Of a stretch of DNA of 64,000 bases, positions 17,762 through 26,019 are shown in pieces (within the stretch, counting starts at the first letter, position 1; every line of letters starts with the position of its first letter). Source of the stretch: Boudabousia marimammalium. GTDB taxonomy: Bacteria > Actinomycetota > Actinomycetes > Actinomycetales > Actinomycetaceae. The translations under genes were made by a program, and so were the position numbers. The notes beneath the pieces are model-generated. The model saw nothing but the letters and a program-made list of their open reading frames with translations, made no database searches and was not told the origin of the DNA. The stretch lies in the NCBI RefSeq assembly GCF_001936115.1, contig NZ_MPDM01000003.1, forward strand, positions 186,386-250,385. Direction: 5' to 3'.

Positions 17762-19132
17762 TTAACCTAAGGATTCTATTCTATGCACGAGGGTCGCTGT
17801 CTCGCTCTGCAGAGGCTCGAACGGGTCAGGCAGATCAGCTTTGACCTCTCCTTTCGACCCGACGGTGATTCCCGTCCAATCCGCGCGATAGTCGCGATGG
17901 CACCTACGAGCGGCCGCGATTAGAGTTCCGCGCGCGTGCGCCCGGGTAGTTGCAGGCGGGAAGTTGACCGCGGATTCCACGTCCTCGTCCCGCGTGAGGC
18001 GAGGTAGGTGCCCCAGTTTTTCAAGCCGCTCCCGCAGGCTCCCGCTCACGTCATGATACGCCCAATCCAGTTCACGAAGCCGAGGGTGAGTCCACGCCAA
18101 ACCCTCCCGCGAGCGATATTGATCAAGTAGCTGCCCCTTGGCAACCCAATCCACGCTGCGGGCTAAAGCCGAGAAATCCTGTGTACGGGCCGCCTCGGTC
18201 ATTTCCTGCCACTGTTTCCCAGCGACAGTCACGGTCGGATCTGCGGTCAGATTACCGAAGGCGTCTACTCCTCCGAGTCGTCTAATAATCTCAGATTGAA
18301 TCTGGGCTGCACTCATTCTTCGCCCATCGGCCAGTTCAAGCTCCGCGCCACCCTCCAAATCCAAACCTACTGTCCGCAGCGCCGCCAGCGGATTAGCTAA
18401 GCTCAGGTCATCCCAGTTAATCCCGGTCTCTAGCGCAGCCAGAACCAGTAAGGTGGAAGCGATTTTCATAGCTGTGGCAGTTTCTGAAACATTCGTATCC
18501 CCTGCCATCACATGCACACGACGATACTGTAATGGATTAGCTAAAGGCTGGTCTCGCGTGTTGATTAACGGTCGCTCACTGGTGGAACGGGATGAAAGCA
18601 TCGCGTCCAGCAGTTGTGAGCGGGGAGAGACTACATATCGAGGGCGGGTGATTCTCGCCGCCTGATGCGGTAGCATGATTGCTCCGGCGCCAGTCAGAAG
18701 GGTTCGCGTAATTAAGAAACTGAAGAAAGAATCGCTCAAATGTGCGGTTTCCTCTCTGCTAACCAAATAGTTTTCGTGGCAGCCGAAAGAATTGCCGTGG
18801 GCGTCTAAGTTATTGCGAAAAATACGTAGACTCTGACCGCTATCTTCATGTTTCTCATTGAAAGCCCGCACCCTCCGTGAAAGCATGAGATCGCCGGCAC
18901 GATCTTGCACTAAGAGGTCTCGTAGGCTGTCACACTCCGCGGTGGCATATTCTGGATGGTCACCAACATCCACGTATAAGCGCCCGCCATTGCCCAAAAA
19001 GGTGGAGGCTTGGGAGTCGTAGTTAATCCCGGAGAAGAGTTGCCGTACAGCTGCTGAGACACTCCAGTTCGGGTCTGAGCTGAGCCGGGCCACACCGTAT
19101 TCAGTTTCGAGCCCGTATATGCGTTGTTTCAC
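17762..19132 (-). CDS. pafA: Pup--protein ligase PafA
   Basis: PafA links the C-terminal glutamate of Pup to substrate lysines using ATP. This 456-residue protein has YGLETEYGVA at the start, with the metal- and ATP-binding glutamates, and the catalytic-base Asp in RLYVDVGDHPEYAT (Asp55). A glutamine-synthetase-like fold and the small C-terminal domain fit the family. Its start overlaps the pup stop by 4 nt (ATGA), so the two are translationally coupled. In proteasome-bearing actinobacteria prcB and prcA lie between pup and pafA; here nothing does. Confidence 0.96.
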   Translation of the reverse strand: MKQRIYGLETEYGVARLSSDPNWSVSAAVRQLFSGINYDSQASTFLGNGGRLYVDVGDHPEYATAECDSLRDLLVQDRAGDLMLSRRVRAFNEKHEDSGQSLRIFRNNLDAHGNSFGCHENYLVSREETAHLSDSFFSFLITRTLLTGAGAIMLPHQAARITRPRYVVSPRSQLLDAMLSSRSTSERPLINTRDQPLANPLQYRRVHVMAGDTNVSETATAMKIASTLLVLAALETGINWDDLSLANPLAALRTVGLDLEGGAELELADGRRMSAAQIQSEIIRRLGGVDAFGNLTADPTVTVAGKQWQEMTEAARTQDFSALARSVDWVAKGQLLDQYRSREGLAWTHPRLRELDWAYHDVSGSLRERLEKLGHLPRLTRDEDVESAVNFPPATTRAHARGTLIAAARRCHRDYRADWTGITVGSKGEVKADLPDPFEPLQSETATLVHRIESLG

Positions 19133-19317
19133 TGTCCGCCCTGTTGTACGTAGCCGCGAGCTAAGGCTTGAGCGTCTTCAGTGAGGACCGAGTCGATGTC
19201 ATCTAGAACCGCGTCCAGATCCAGATCCTGAGTGTTTTGCGTGCCTGTCCAAGCTGGGGTGATGGCTGTTTCTTCCTCAATCTGTGCTTGTCTTTCGATT
19301 TTGATCTGTTTCGGCAT
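19129..19317 (-). CDS. pup: Prokaryotic ubiquitin-like protein Pup
   Basis: This is a 62-residue, intrinsically disordered acidic modifier. The C-terminal half LDAVLDDIDSVLTEDAQALA is the helix-forming PafA/Arc-binding segment, and the protein ends GYVQQGGQ. The terminal Gln means Dop must deamidate it to Glu before conjugation. The N-terminus MPKQIKIERQAQIEEE matches the segment that threads into the Mpa/Arc pore. It lies 3 nt after dop and overlaps pafA by 4 nt. Confidence 0.96.
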   Translation of the reverse strand: MPKQIKIERQAQIEEETAITPAWTGTQNTQDLDLDAVLDDIDSVLTEDAQALARGYVQQGGQ

Positions 19318-19320
19318 TGT

Positions 19321-20940
19321 CTACTCCTCAATCTCTATCGCGGACCGCGCAAATTTGGCCAGCAACTGCGGAATCGTTAGTTGATCAATCCCGTGCTGGT
19401 CACCGTCTTCGATTATAGCTTGCTGATTGTCCGCGGCACCTAAAGGGATTCGGTAACTTCGAGAGTTTTGCGGATCAGCCAAAACTGCCGTCGTCCAGCC
19501 TGCCTTCACGACTGCGGGATGTCCCATCAGTTCCGCTCGGAGAGTGCCCCGAGTTCGTTGGGTGCCCCTTCCCACAGGCGGGGCCAGTATCGGCATTTTT
19601 CGCCGGTATATCTCGAATAGCGAGTTGGCGGGATCAAGGTCAGCCCATTTAATGTCCAGTGCCGCCAGTCGCGGATCTTCCCAGCCGCTTCCCCAACGGC
19701 CTCGTTGCCGGTCCAGAAGCTGATACTTCGCCAGCCACTCAACTCTCATCGCGGCTTGGCTTAAATCAGTTTGAAGCAGATGCAGGGTTTCATTCCAGTC
19801 ATTGATTGCCTGCTGTACGCTACTAGCTTGCAAATCTAGTTGTTCCGCCGCCCTAGCCTGCCAGGTCTGGGTGATAACTTTCGCGTATTGCGCCAAAACT
19901 TCCAGCGCCGGCAGAAGGCGCCCGTCCATTAGCTCCACCGTGCTAGCCAAATGTGGGTCTGCTGCGACCTGATGCGCAGCCTTGACGGGATCTTTCAACA
20001 GCCAGGATTCGAGAGAGCCGAGATGACTAGTTTCCCACAGGCTGGCAACCGTCCAGAGGAGCAAACTGGTCGACGTAACACGCAGATAGGTGGAATATGC
20101 CAAAAGGTTAGGATCACCGGCAATGATATGGAGTCTTCGCCATTGCTGCGCATGGTCATGTGGTTCGTCTCGCGCATTTACGAGGGGCCTTCGGTAGGTG
20201 GTTTGGAGGCCTTGTATGCATTCAAGATGACGGGCTCTTTGGCTAATTTCATATCCGGCTGGCCGGGTTTTCGAAGATGTGCGTACCCATCCTGCACCGC
20301 AGTAAATGGGGCGTAAAGCCAAGAAAGAAGCCAGGATTGGCACAATTTTTTTCCAGGGCAGAGACCGACTAATCCGATAGTTTTCGTGATGCCCCCAAGT
20401 GTGACCATGTTGGTCGGCAACGTTCTTGATAATGCGATAGCGATTACCCGCAAGACGGTTGGCTTCGCAAATTATGCGATCGTTCTCAGCATCTTCCAGC
20501 ACCGCTTGCACAGGCCCGTAGCATTCCGGGGAAGACACCTCAGGATGCGAGTGGTCAACGTAGAGGCGTCCCCCTCGTCTCGTTACGGCGTTAGTAGCGA
20601 GGCGAGACGAGGGAGCCAGCCGCCCATGCGCACCCAAAGGAGCATCGGTGGCGACTCCACCATCTGGGCTTATCTGCGCAGGAAGCACTGCGATTTCTAA
20701 AGGAACATCTGTGAGTTGTGTCGGATGGGCCTGGCGCCGATCTATCCTCATCCCGCGCATGTCATTCAGTGGGTCTTCACCCTGGTAATCCCATCGTGGG
20801 CTACCGTGATACTTTGCGTATGCATCCACTATTTGAGCTGAACCGATGGTGGGATTCGTGCTGGCATCCTCGGCGATAGCTTGAATCCCGTATTCGGTTT
20901 CAATTCCTACTATCTGGGAGAAGGGGGAGGCTGTATTCAT
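19321..20940 (-). CDS. dop: Pup deamidase/depupylase Dop
   Basis: Dop converts Pup-Gln to Pup-Glu and removes Pup from conjugates. This 539-residue paralogue of PafA has VGIETEYGIQ near residue 11 and the nucleophile/base Asp129 in RLYVDHSHPEVSSPEC. It also carries the Dop-specific insertion between these motifs (about residues 45-110), absent from the nearby PafA. Length is slightly above typical. It begins 4 nt after the arc stop and sits 3 nt before pup, consistent with one operon. Confidence 0.95.
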   Translation of the reverse strand: MNTASPFSQIVGIETEYGIQAIAEDASTNPTIGSAQIVDAYAKYHGSPRWDYQGEDPLNDMRGMRIDRRQAHPTQLTDVPLEIAVLPAQISPDGGVATDAPLGAHGRLAPSSRLATNAVTRRGGRLYVDHSHPEVSSPECYGPVQAVLEDAENDRIICEANRLAGNRYRIIKNVADQHGHTWGHHENYRISRSLPWKKIVPILASFLALRPIYCGAGWVRTSSKTRPAGYEISQRARHLECIQGLQTTYRRPLVNARDEPHDHAQQWRRLHIIAGDPNLLAYSTYLRVTSTSLLLWTVASLWETSHLGSLESWLLKDPVKAAHQVAADPHLASTVELMDGRLLPALEVLAQYAKVITQTWQARAAEQLDLQASSVQQAINDWNETLHLLQTDLSQAAMRVEWLAKYQLLDRQRGRWGSGWEDPRLAALDIKWADLDPANSLFEIYRRKMPILAPPVGRGTQRTRGTLRAELMGHPAVVKAGWTTAVLADPQNSRSYRIPLGAADNQQAIIEDGDQHGIDQLTIPQLLAKFARSAIEIEE

Positions 20941-20944
20941 TGGT

Positions 20945-22438
20945 TCACCGGAGGGGATGGAGACGTTTTACTTGACCGTATTGCAGTCCCAGAGTGCGGG
21001 CCCACTGGGCGGGAGAATCCGCTGCGGCAAGGTCGCTCAGCTCAGCTAGTTCTTGACCGACGGCTTGTTGAATATGAGAGCTGGAAAGGCCCTCACCATT
21101 GCCAACTAGGCTCTCATTGATGGCGGCTTTCTTGGCTTTTTCAATAATTCCTGCAACTGCCGCGCCAGACATTAAATGAGAGGCCCGCACGGGCATGATT
21201 TCCCCGTTTTCTAATTCCGCATTAAGGAGCGGCGTTTCACGATCATAGATTTCACGGATCAACGTGGAGATTAACTGCTGCGGCGCGATATTGTCCCGGC
21301 GGGGTGTTTCTTCGGTCAGGTAGATACCGGCGATTTGCGCGGCACCTTCACGAGTGGGACGGGAAATCTTAATCCTGACGTCAAGCCTGCCAGAACGTAG
21401 CACTGCTGGATCAATCATATCTTCGCGGTTCGAAGCTCCAATCACCACCACATTTTCCATGGATTCAATGCCGTCTAGTTCGGACAGAAACTGCGGTACC
21501 ACAGAGGTTTCCACGTCAGAAGAGATACCGGAACCACGCGTCTTAAACAATGCTTCCATCTCATCAAAGAAAATCACCACGGGACGATCGTGACGGGCGA
21601 GTTCACGGGCACGCGCAAAGATTGCCCGAATATGACGTTCGGTCTCCCCCACAAATTTATCCAAAAGTTCTGGACCCTTTACGGAGAGGAAGTAAGCGTT
21701 AGATCCGTCAGTTTTCCCATTCGCCAAAGCAGTCGCAATAGCTTTTGCCAACAGGGTTTTACCGCAGCCGGGAGGACCGTATAGTAGCACGCCACGCGGC
21801 GGCCTAATCCCGTAGCTTTGAAACAGCTCTGGATGCGCAAAAGGAACCTCGACCGCTTCTCTGAGCTGAGCAATCTGTCTTTCTAGCCCGCCAATTTGCT
21901 CATACTGCACGTTCGGTGTGCGCGGCGTTAGTAGTTGTTCGACTCGTTCACGAATCAGCTTTTCAAAAGCAAGACCGGCCCTTAAATCTACTCTCAGCTC
22001 ATCGCCGATAGAAAGTTTGCTTTGTCGCAGGCAGTGAGCTATCTGCAAGACATTTTCGTGCCCGGAACCGGTGTCGACAATGACGCGGTCCGCCCCTAGC
22101 ACCTCGACCACAACCGCAATGCTCCCCTCCCTGCGGGCAGGCGCAATACCTGCGAGGACGAGAGAGTCGTCCACTCTAATGCGATCTCCGCAGCGAAGCG
22201 AAGCTAAATCAACTTGGGGGCTAACGGCAACTCTCATCGGCCGGCCCAGAACATATACCTCAGCTTGCCTCTCAGCCGGGTAGGTGGCGATTAAATATCC
22301 GAGGTGCGAAGGAGGTTGCTGAATCTGGTTGATTTGCTTCTGCAAATGTGTCAGCTGGTCACGAGCCTTAGCCAGTGCAGCAACCATTGCTGGATCGTTA
22401 TTGTACCCGGGTCCCTCAGATGTTCGGTCCTTAGTCAT
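20945..22438 (-). CDS. arc: AAA ATPase forming ring-shaped complexes, Arc/Mpa
   Basis: Arc is the ring unfoldase that recognises pupylated proteins. This 497-residue protein has a short N-terminal coiled coil (about residues 17-42), tandem OB folds (about 45-170), Walker A GPPGCGKT at 221-228, Walker B VVIFFDEMEALF and sensor-2 sequences. It is shorter than mycobacterial Mpa (609), and it ends VKRLHPLR. The C-terminal Gln-Tyr-Leu that docks Mpa on the 20S proteasome is missing, in line with the absent prcBA genes. It would act as a stand-alone unfoldase. Confidence 0.95.
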   Translation of the reverse strand: MTKDRTSEGPGYNNDPAMVAALAKARDQLTHLQKQINQIQQPPSHLGYLIATYPAERQAEVYVLGRPMRVAVSPQVDLASLRCGDRIRVDDSLVLAGIAPARREGSIAVVVEVLGADRVIVDTGSGHENVLQIAHCLRQSKLSIGDELRVDLRAGLAFEKLIRERVEQLLTPRTPNVQYEQIGGLERQIAQLREAVEVPFAHPELFQSYGIRPPRGVLLYGPPGCGKTLLAKAIATALANGKTDGSNAYFLSVKGPELLDKFVGETERHIRAIFARARELARHDRPVVIFFDEMEALFKTRGSGISSDVETSVVPQFLSELDGIESMENVVVIGASNREDMIDPAVLRSGRLDVRIKISRPTREGAAQIAGIYLTEETPRRDNIAPQQLISTLIREIYDRETPLLNAELENGEIMPVRASHLMSGAAVAGIIEKAKKAAINESLVGNGEGLSSSHIQQAVGQELAELSDLAAADSPAQWARTLGLQYGQVKRLHPLR

Positions 22439-22443
22439 TGCAA

Positions 22444-23505
22444 TCAGTCCTGATCTGTGCTCTGCTCAGATTCCTCACCAGCCCAGCGGTGTGCGCGGGC
22501 AGTCACATCGCGATGTACGCGCCTCACCTTACGTTCAGAGATATCTCTTTGCCCAATCGCCGGTAGTGACCACTCTTCAGTCTCATCCCATTGTCCGGCT
22601 AAACCCTGTGCTTCTTTGGCGGGGCGACGGGAAACAGTGGGTGGCTCCACTCCGGCAGCCATCCGGCGCGCAGTTAAAAGGAATCCGGTATGGGCCACCA
22701 TGCGATGTTCAGGGCGAACCGCTAGGCCTTCCAGATGCCAGTCTCTGACCATGGACTCCCAGGCTTTTGGCTCAGTGAAAAGACCGGTGGCACGCAAGTC
22801 TTCAGCCAGACGGGATAGCTGTGTCACGGTGGCAACATAGCAAAGTAGCACTCCTCCCGGCACGAGGGCTTGGGCGGCGGACTGCAGATTCTCCCACGGA
22901 GATAGCATGTCCAGAACCACACGGTCAATGCTGTTGGGCTCGACTTCTTGCTGCACGACATCCGCGAAATCGCCGACTTTCACAGTCCAAGCTGGATGTC
23001 GCTTCCCAAACCAAAGATCGACATTTGCCTGCGCGATTTCCGCAAAGTCGGCTCGTCTTTCAATACTGGTTAGCTCACCTTCCGCGCCGACTGCGGACAG
23101 CAAGGAGAGCGTCAATGCGCCTGAACCAACCCCGGCCTCCAAGACACGAGCACCAGGGAAAATATCTGCATACTGCACGATTAGGGCGGCATCTTTGGGA
23201 TAGACCACTGCGGCCCCGCGTGGCATAGACAGAGTGTAGTCGCTCATTAGGGGACGCAGACATAGGTACTCCCCTCCGCCGCGGGCCGTGAGTACAGTCC
23301 CTTCATGCTGACCGATTAGCTCTTCATGACGGAAGGAATATTTATGGGTATTGAAAGATCCTCCCGGCGTCAAAGTAATAGTGTGCATCCGGCCTTTAGA
23401 GTCGGTGAGTTGCACCCGGTCACCCGGTTGGAAAGGGCCCCGACGGGCAGCTTGGCCCAGTTGTGAATCAGAGCGGGAAGAATCTTGCGGTATTGCTTGC
23501 GTCAT
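22444..23505 (-). CDS. trmI: tRNA (adenine(58)-N1)-methyltransferase TrmI
   Basis: TrmI makes m1A58 in the tRNA T-loop using S-adenosylmethionine. The 353-residue protein has an N-terminal small domain and a Rossmann methyltransferase with motif I VLEAGVGSGALTLSLL and a following VVLDMLSPWENL (motif IV region). A charged C-terminal tail of about 60 residues follows. trmI next to arc is the usual actinobacterial arrangement. A TACAAT -10 ends 7 nt before the ATG, so this is probably the first, leaderless gene of the Pup operon; uppP read-through is also possible. Confidence 0.93.
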   Translation of the reverse strand: MTQAIPQDSSRSDSQLGQAARRGPFQPGDRVQLTDSKGRMHTITLTPGGSFNTHKYSFRHEELIGQHEGTVLTARGGGEYLCLRPLMSDYTLSMPRGAAVVYPKDAALIVQYADIFPGARVLEAGVGSGALTLSLLSAVGAEGELTSIERRADFAEIAQANVDLWFGKRHPAWTVKVGDFADVVQQEVEPNSIDRVVLDMLSPWENLQSAAQALVPGGVLLCYVATVTQLSRLAEDLRATGLFTEPKAWESMVRDWHLEGLAVRPEHRMVAHTGFLLTARRMAAGVEPPTVSRRPAKEAQGLAGQWDETEEWSLPAIGQRDISERKVRRVHRDVTARAHRWAGEESEQSTDQD

Positions 23506-23512
23506 GGGGAAT

Positions 23513-23518
23513 ATTGTA
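23513..23518 (-). promoter_or_regulatory. -10 element of leaderless trmI / Pup operon
   Basis: TACAAT ends 7 nt before the trmI ATG and lies just past the end of uppP. It is the likely promoter for trmI-arc-dop-pup-pafA. Confidence 0.6.
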
Positions 23519-23534
23519 CCGCCTATCCACCCGC

Positions 23535-24395
23535 TTAGAGGGCTACTGCGATTGCGTCAGCGTGAAGCACATCAGCCAGCAAGAGGACGGCAATTGCAGC
23601 GGCCAAGGCGACCCGGTAGATGACAAAAGGCATGAAGGAGCGGGTAGAAACCAGTTTTAGGAACCAGACTATTACTGCGTAGCCAACCACAAAGCAGACT
23701 AGAGTTGCCACTAGGGTTGGACCCCATGCCACTGCAGCCCCCTCAGGACCAGTAAAGACGTCATAGGTCTTGTACAGTCCGGAAGCGAAGATAGCTGGCA
23801 TCGCCAACAAGAAAGAGTAGCGCGCCGCAGCCGGACGGGTAAATCCCATCAACCGTCCGGCGGTGATGGTGCCACCAGAGCGGGAGACACCCGGGATTAG
23901 AGCAAGAGCCTGCGCTAAACCGTAGAGGATTGCCTGCAACCAGGTCATCTGTTCGAGGCTTCGTTCACGACGACCGTAGATGTCTGCCACCCCAAGCAGG
24001 AGACCGAAGAAGGCGAGGGTGAACACGGTAATCCACAGATTCCTAAAGGATGAATCAATCCAGTCCTCCAGCAGCAAACCGAAGATACCGATAGGCAGGG
24101 AACCCACAATAATCATCCATCCCAGTCGCACATGCGGGTCCGAGGAGGGAATCCGATTTACCTTAATCCAAGGTAGGGAGCGCCACCATTTCGTCAGGAT
24201 TTCGACGATATCGTGCCAGAAATAGATTAAGACGGCGATTTCTGTACCGATTTGGATAATAGCGGTGAATCCAGAGCCCGGGTCACCGATTCCCAGCAGG
24301 TCGGTAGAAACCCGAATATGAGCGGAAGATGAAACCGGCAGAAACTCGGTTAAGCCTTGCACAATGCCGAGAATAATCGCAGAAAAGTAATCCAT
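23535..24395 (-). CDS. uppP: Undecaprenyl-diphosphatase UppP/BacA
   Basis: UppP dephosphorylates undecaprenyl pyrophosphate to recycle the cell-wall lipid carrier. It is polytopic, with the catalytic motifs GLTEFLPVSSSAH at the N-terminus and PGVSRSGGTITAGRLMG in the middle. I use the ATG at 24395 (286 residues), because the family begins MDYFSAIILGIVQG and a TATGCT -10 ends 7 nt upstream. An ATG four codons further upstream (24407) overlaps that -10. Length is typical. Confidence 0.95.
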   Translation of the reverse strand: MDYFSAIILGIVQGLTEFLPVSSSAHIRVSTDLLGIGDPGSGFTAIIQIGTEIAVLIYFWHDIVEILTKWWRSLPWIKVNRIPSSDPHVRLGWMIIVGSLPIGIFGLLLEDWIDSSFRNLWITVFTLAFFGLLLGVADIYGRRERSLEQMTWLQAILYGLAQALALIPGVSRSGGTITAGRLMGFTRPAAARYSFLLAMPAIFASGLYKTYDVFTGPEGAAVAWGPTLVATLVCFVVGYAVIVWFLKLVSTRSFMPFVIYRVALAAAIAVLLLADVLHADAIAVAL

Positions 24396-24402
24396 GCGGT
24401 TA

Positions 24403-24408
24403 AGCATA
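24403..24408 (-). promoter_or_regulatory. -10 element of leaderless uppP
   Basis: TATGCT ends 7 nt before the ATG at 24395 and favours that start over the ATG at 24407. Confidence 0.5.
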
Positions 24409-24434
24409 GCGAATCGCCAGTACCGGCTTCAAAT

Positions 24435-24458
24435 CTCCTAAGCGTGTTGACTTAGGAG
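24435..24458 (-). terminator. Possible terminator hairpin after the acidic-tail gene
   Basis: CTCCTAAG and CTTAGGAG form an 8-bp stem with an 8-nt loop between the acidic-tail gene and uppP. The U-tract is poor, so termination is uncertain. Confidence 0.35.
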
Positions 24459-24491
24459 TGGTAGAGGCCGCAAAATCAGGCGGGCTGGAAG

Positions 24492-24776
24492 TTAGTCTTC
24501 CTCGTCCTCGTCATCCTCGTCGTCATCTTCATCGTCGATGTCGTAGAAGTCATAATCATCGTCATCCTCGTCGTCATCCTCATCCAGGATGTCGAAAGGT
24601 AACTCTACGTCATACTCGGTAAAGAGCTCATCATCATAAGTAAAAAAGGCATTTCTCAGCTGTAATTCAGCGCGCGCCAAGGCCTCATCGGAAGCGCTCT
24701 CGCTGACAGAGACTTCATAGTGATTCTCAAATGCCTCCAGGAGGCGGTCCAGAGCGATGCGTGCAGATTTACTCAT
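24492..24776 (-). CDS. Small protein with extreme Asp/Glu C-terminal tail
   Basis: I cannot name this 94-residue protein. Residues 1-45 form a probable helical region (ALDRLLEAFENHYEVS). Residues 62-94 contain 27 acidic residues out of 33, broken only by Ile, Leu, Tyr and Phe. The DNA of the tail is a GAY/GAR-rich tract that could expand or contract by slippage. Such tails occur in histone- and DNA-mimic or chaperone-like proteins, but no function is assigned. A TACTCT element ends 6 nt before the ATG. Confidence 0.7.
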   Translation of the reverse strand: MSKSARIALDRLLEAFENHYEVSVSESASDEALARAELQLRNAFFTYDDELFTEYDVELPFDILDEDDDEDDDDYDFYDIDDEDDDEDDEDEED

Positions 24777-24782
24777 ACCTTA

Positions 24783-24788
24783 AGAGTA
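24783..24788 (-). promoter_or_regulatory. -10 element of leaderless acidic-tail gene
   Basis: TACTCT ends 6 nt before the ATG at 24776. Confidence 0.45.
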
Positions 24789-24868
24789 ACCCAAATGAGG
24801 CCCTAGGTGAAAACCCAAGACCTCATTTAGATAACAATTTGGTGTCAACCCATTGAGGGGTGCGCAGA

Positions 24869-25963
24869 TTACGGCAAACGCAGCTGCGAACGAATCATGG
24901 AAACCATTAAATCCGTACCTTTAATCTGGGCAGTCTCATCAGGTCCCACAATGCGAATATCACCATTGGGCTCCACCAACTGGGAAGCGCCACCATCGGG
25001 GCCAAGCGGGAGAATAACCCACTCTTTGCCGGCGGAATAGGTGGTTGAGGGGGAACGGCCCTCAATCTCATCGCGAATATTGGCCACTACCACGCGAGCG
25101 TGAGCGCGAGCAGCATCCGCGCGCTTTGATTCCTTCACGTCGGTGATGTCACCAACCGCGTAAACATTATTGTGGCCCTGCACGCGCATGTACTTATCAA
25201 CGGAAATCTGGCCGTTCGGGCGCATCAGGTCGGAGAACTCGTGAGCCAAGTAGCCTGAAGCAGTCTGCGCCCCATAGCACTGGAACCACATATCGGCTTC
25301 AATCTTCTCACCGTTGCGGGTCTCCACCTGGAAACGGCTCAAGGCACCCATGTCCACCGGCGGGTTGTAAGCCAGCGGGGAGCCGGCCACAATCTTGATG
25401 CCGCGTTCTTCAAGCTGGGCATGAATGACCTTACGTAGCTCATCAGTGTAATCGTGGGTGGGAAGGATCCGCTCTTCCTTTTCCACCATGATGATTTCCA
25501 GATCGGGATACACCGAGGAGAGCTCACCAGCAAACTCGATGCCGACGGTGCCAACACCAACCAGCAGGACGCTCTTGGCATGCTTCAGGTTTTCCCGTGT
25601 CTGTGTTAGGCGGGCCTGCGCCACCTTCGCGGTGGAAACCATGTGCTTGGCGGGGTACGGGTAGGTTGATCCGGTTGCCAGCACAATATAGTCAGCCTCA
25701 ATCGGGTCATGTCCGGCCACGTAAACTTTGTTGCCTTCAATCCCCATGGCTGGTGCATGAATCACCTGACCGTTGCGAAGCAGCCGGTTATAGGGCATGA
25801 AAATCGTCTGTGACCAAACGGGATCCACTGCGGCCCGCAAGGCGGCTGCGTGGTGAACAAATTGATCTTTCTGCTCAACCAAAATAACTTCAGCGATATC
25901 GTCCAGACCACCGGCGACAGTGATACCTCCGTATCCGCCACCAATCACAACTACACGTGCCAT
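24869..25963 (-). CDS. AIF/FSP1-like FAD-dependent NAD(P)H oxidoreductase
   Basis: This 364-residue flavoprotein has an N-terminal FAD Rossmann motif VVVIGGGYGGITVAGGL, a second NAD(P)H motif VLLVGVGTVGIEFAGEL at mid-protein and a C-terminal FAD motif VYAVGDITDV. The architecture resembles AIFM2/FSP1 and type II NADH dehydrogenases that reduce quinones. Lack of a clear membrane helix fits peripheral attachment. I chose ATG 25963 because AAAGGTGAG lies just upstream and MARVVVIGG is the family start; an ATG at 25996 adds 11 residues. Electron acceptor unknown. Confidence 0.82.
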   Translation of the reverse strand: MARVVVIGGGYGGITVAGGLDDIAEVILVEQKDQFVHHAAALRAAVDPVWSQTIFMPYNRLLRNGQVIHAPAMGIEGNKVYVAGHDPIEADYIVLATGSTYPYPAKHMVSTAKVAQARLTQTRENLKHAKSVLLVGVGTVGIEFAGELSSVYPDLEIIMVEKEERILPTHDYTDELRKVIHAQLEERGIKIVAGSPLAYNPPVDMGALSRFQVETRNGEKIEADMWFQCYGAQTASGYLAHEFSDLMRPNGQISVDKYMRVQGHNNVYAVGDITDVKESKRADAARAHARVVVANIRDEIEGRSPSTTYSAGKEWVILPLGPDGGASQLVEPNGDIRIVGPDETAQIKGTDLMVSMIRSQLRLP

Positions 25964-26019
25964 CTGCTCACCTTTCAATTTTTCACTCATGTCCATATTG
26001 TGCCACGAAAATAAGTTAT

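Noticed and set aside
24793-24828. AAATGAGG/CCTCATTT hairpin as terminator of the AIF-like gene
   Set aside because: The loop is 20 nt and there is no clear U-tract; too weak to call.
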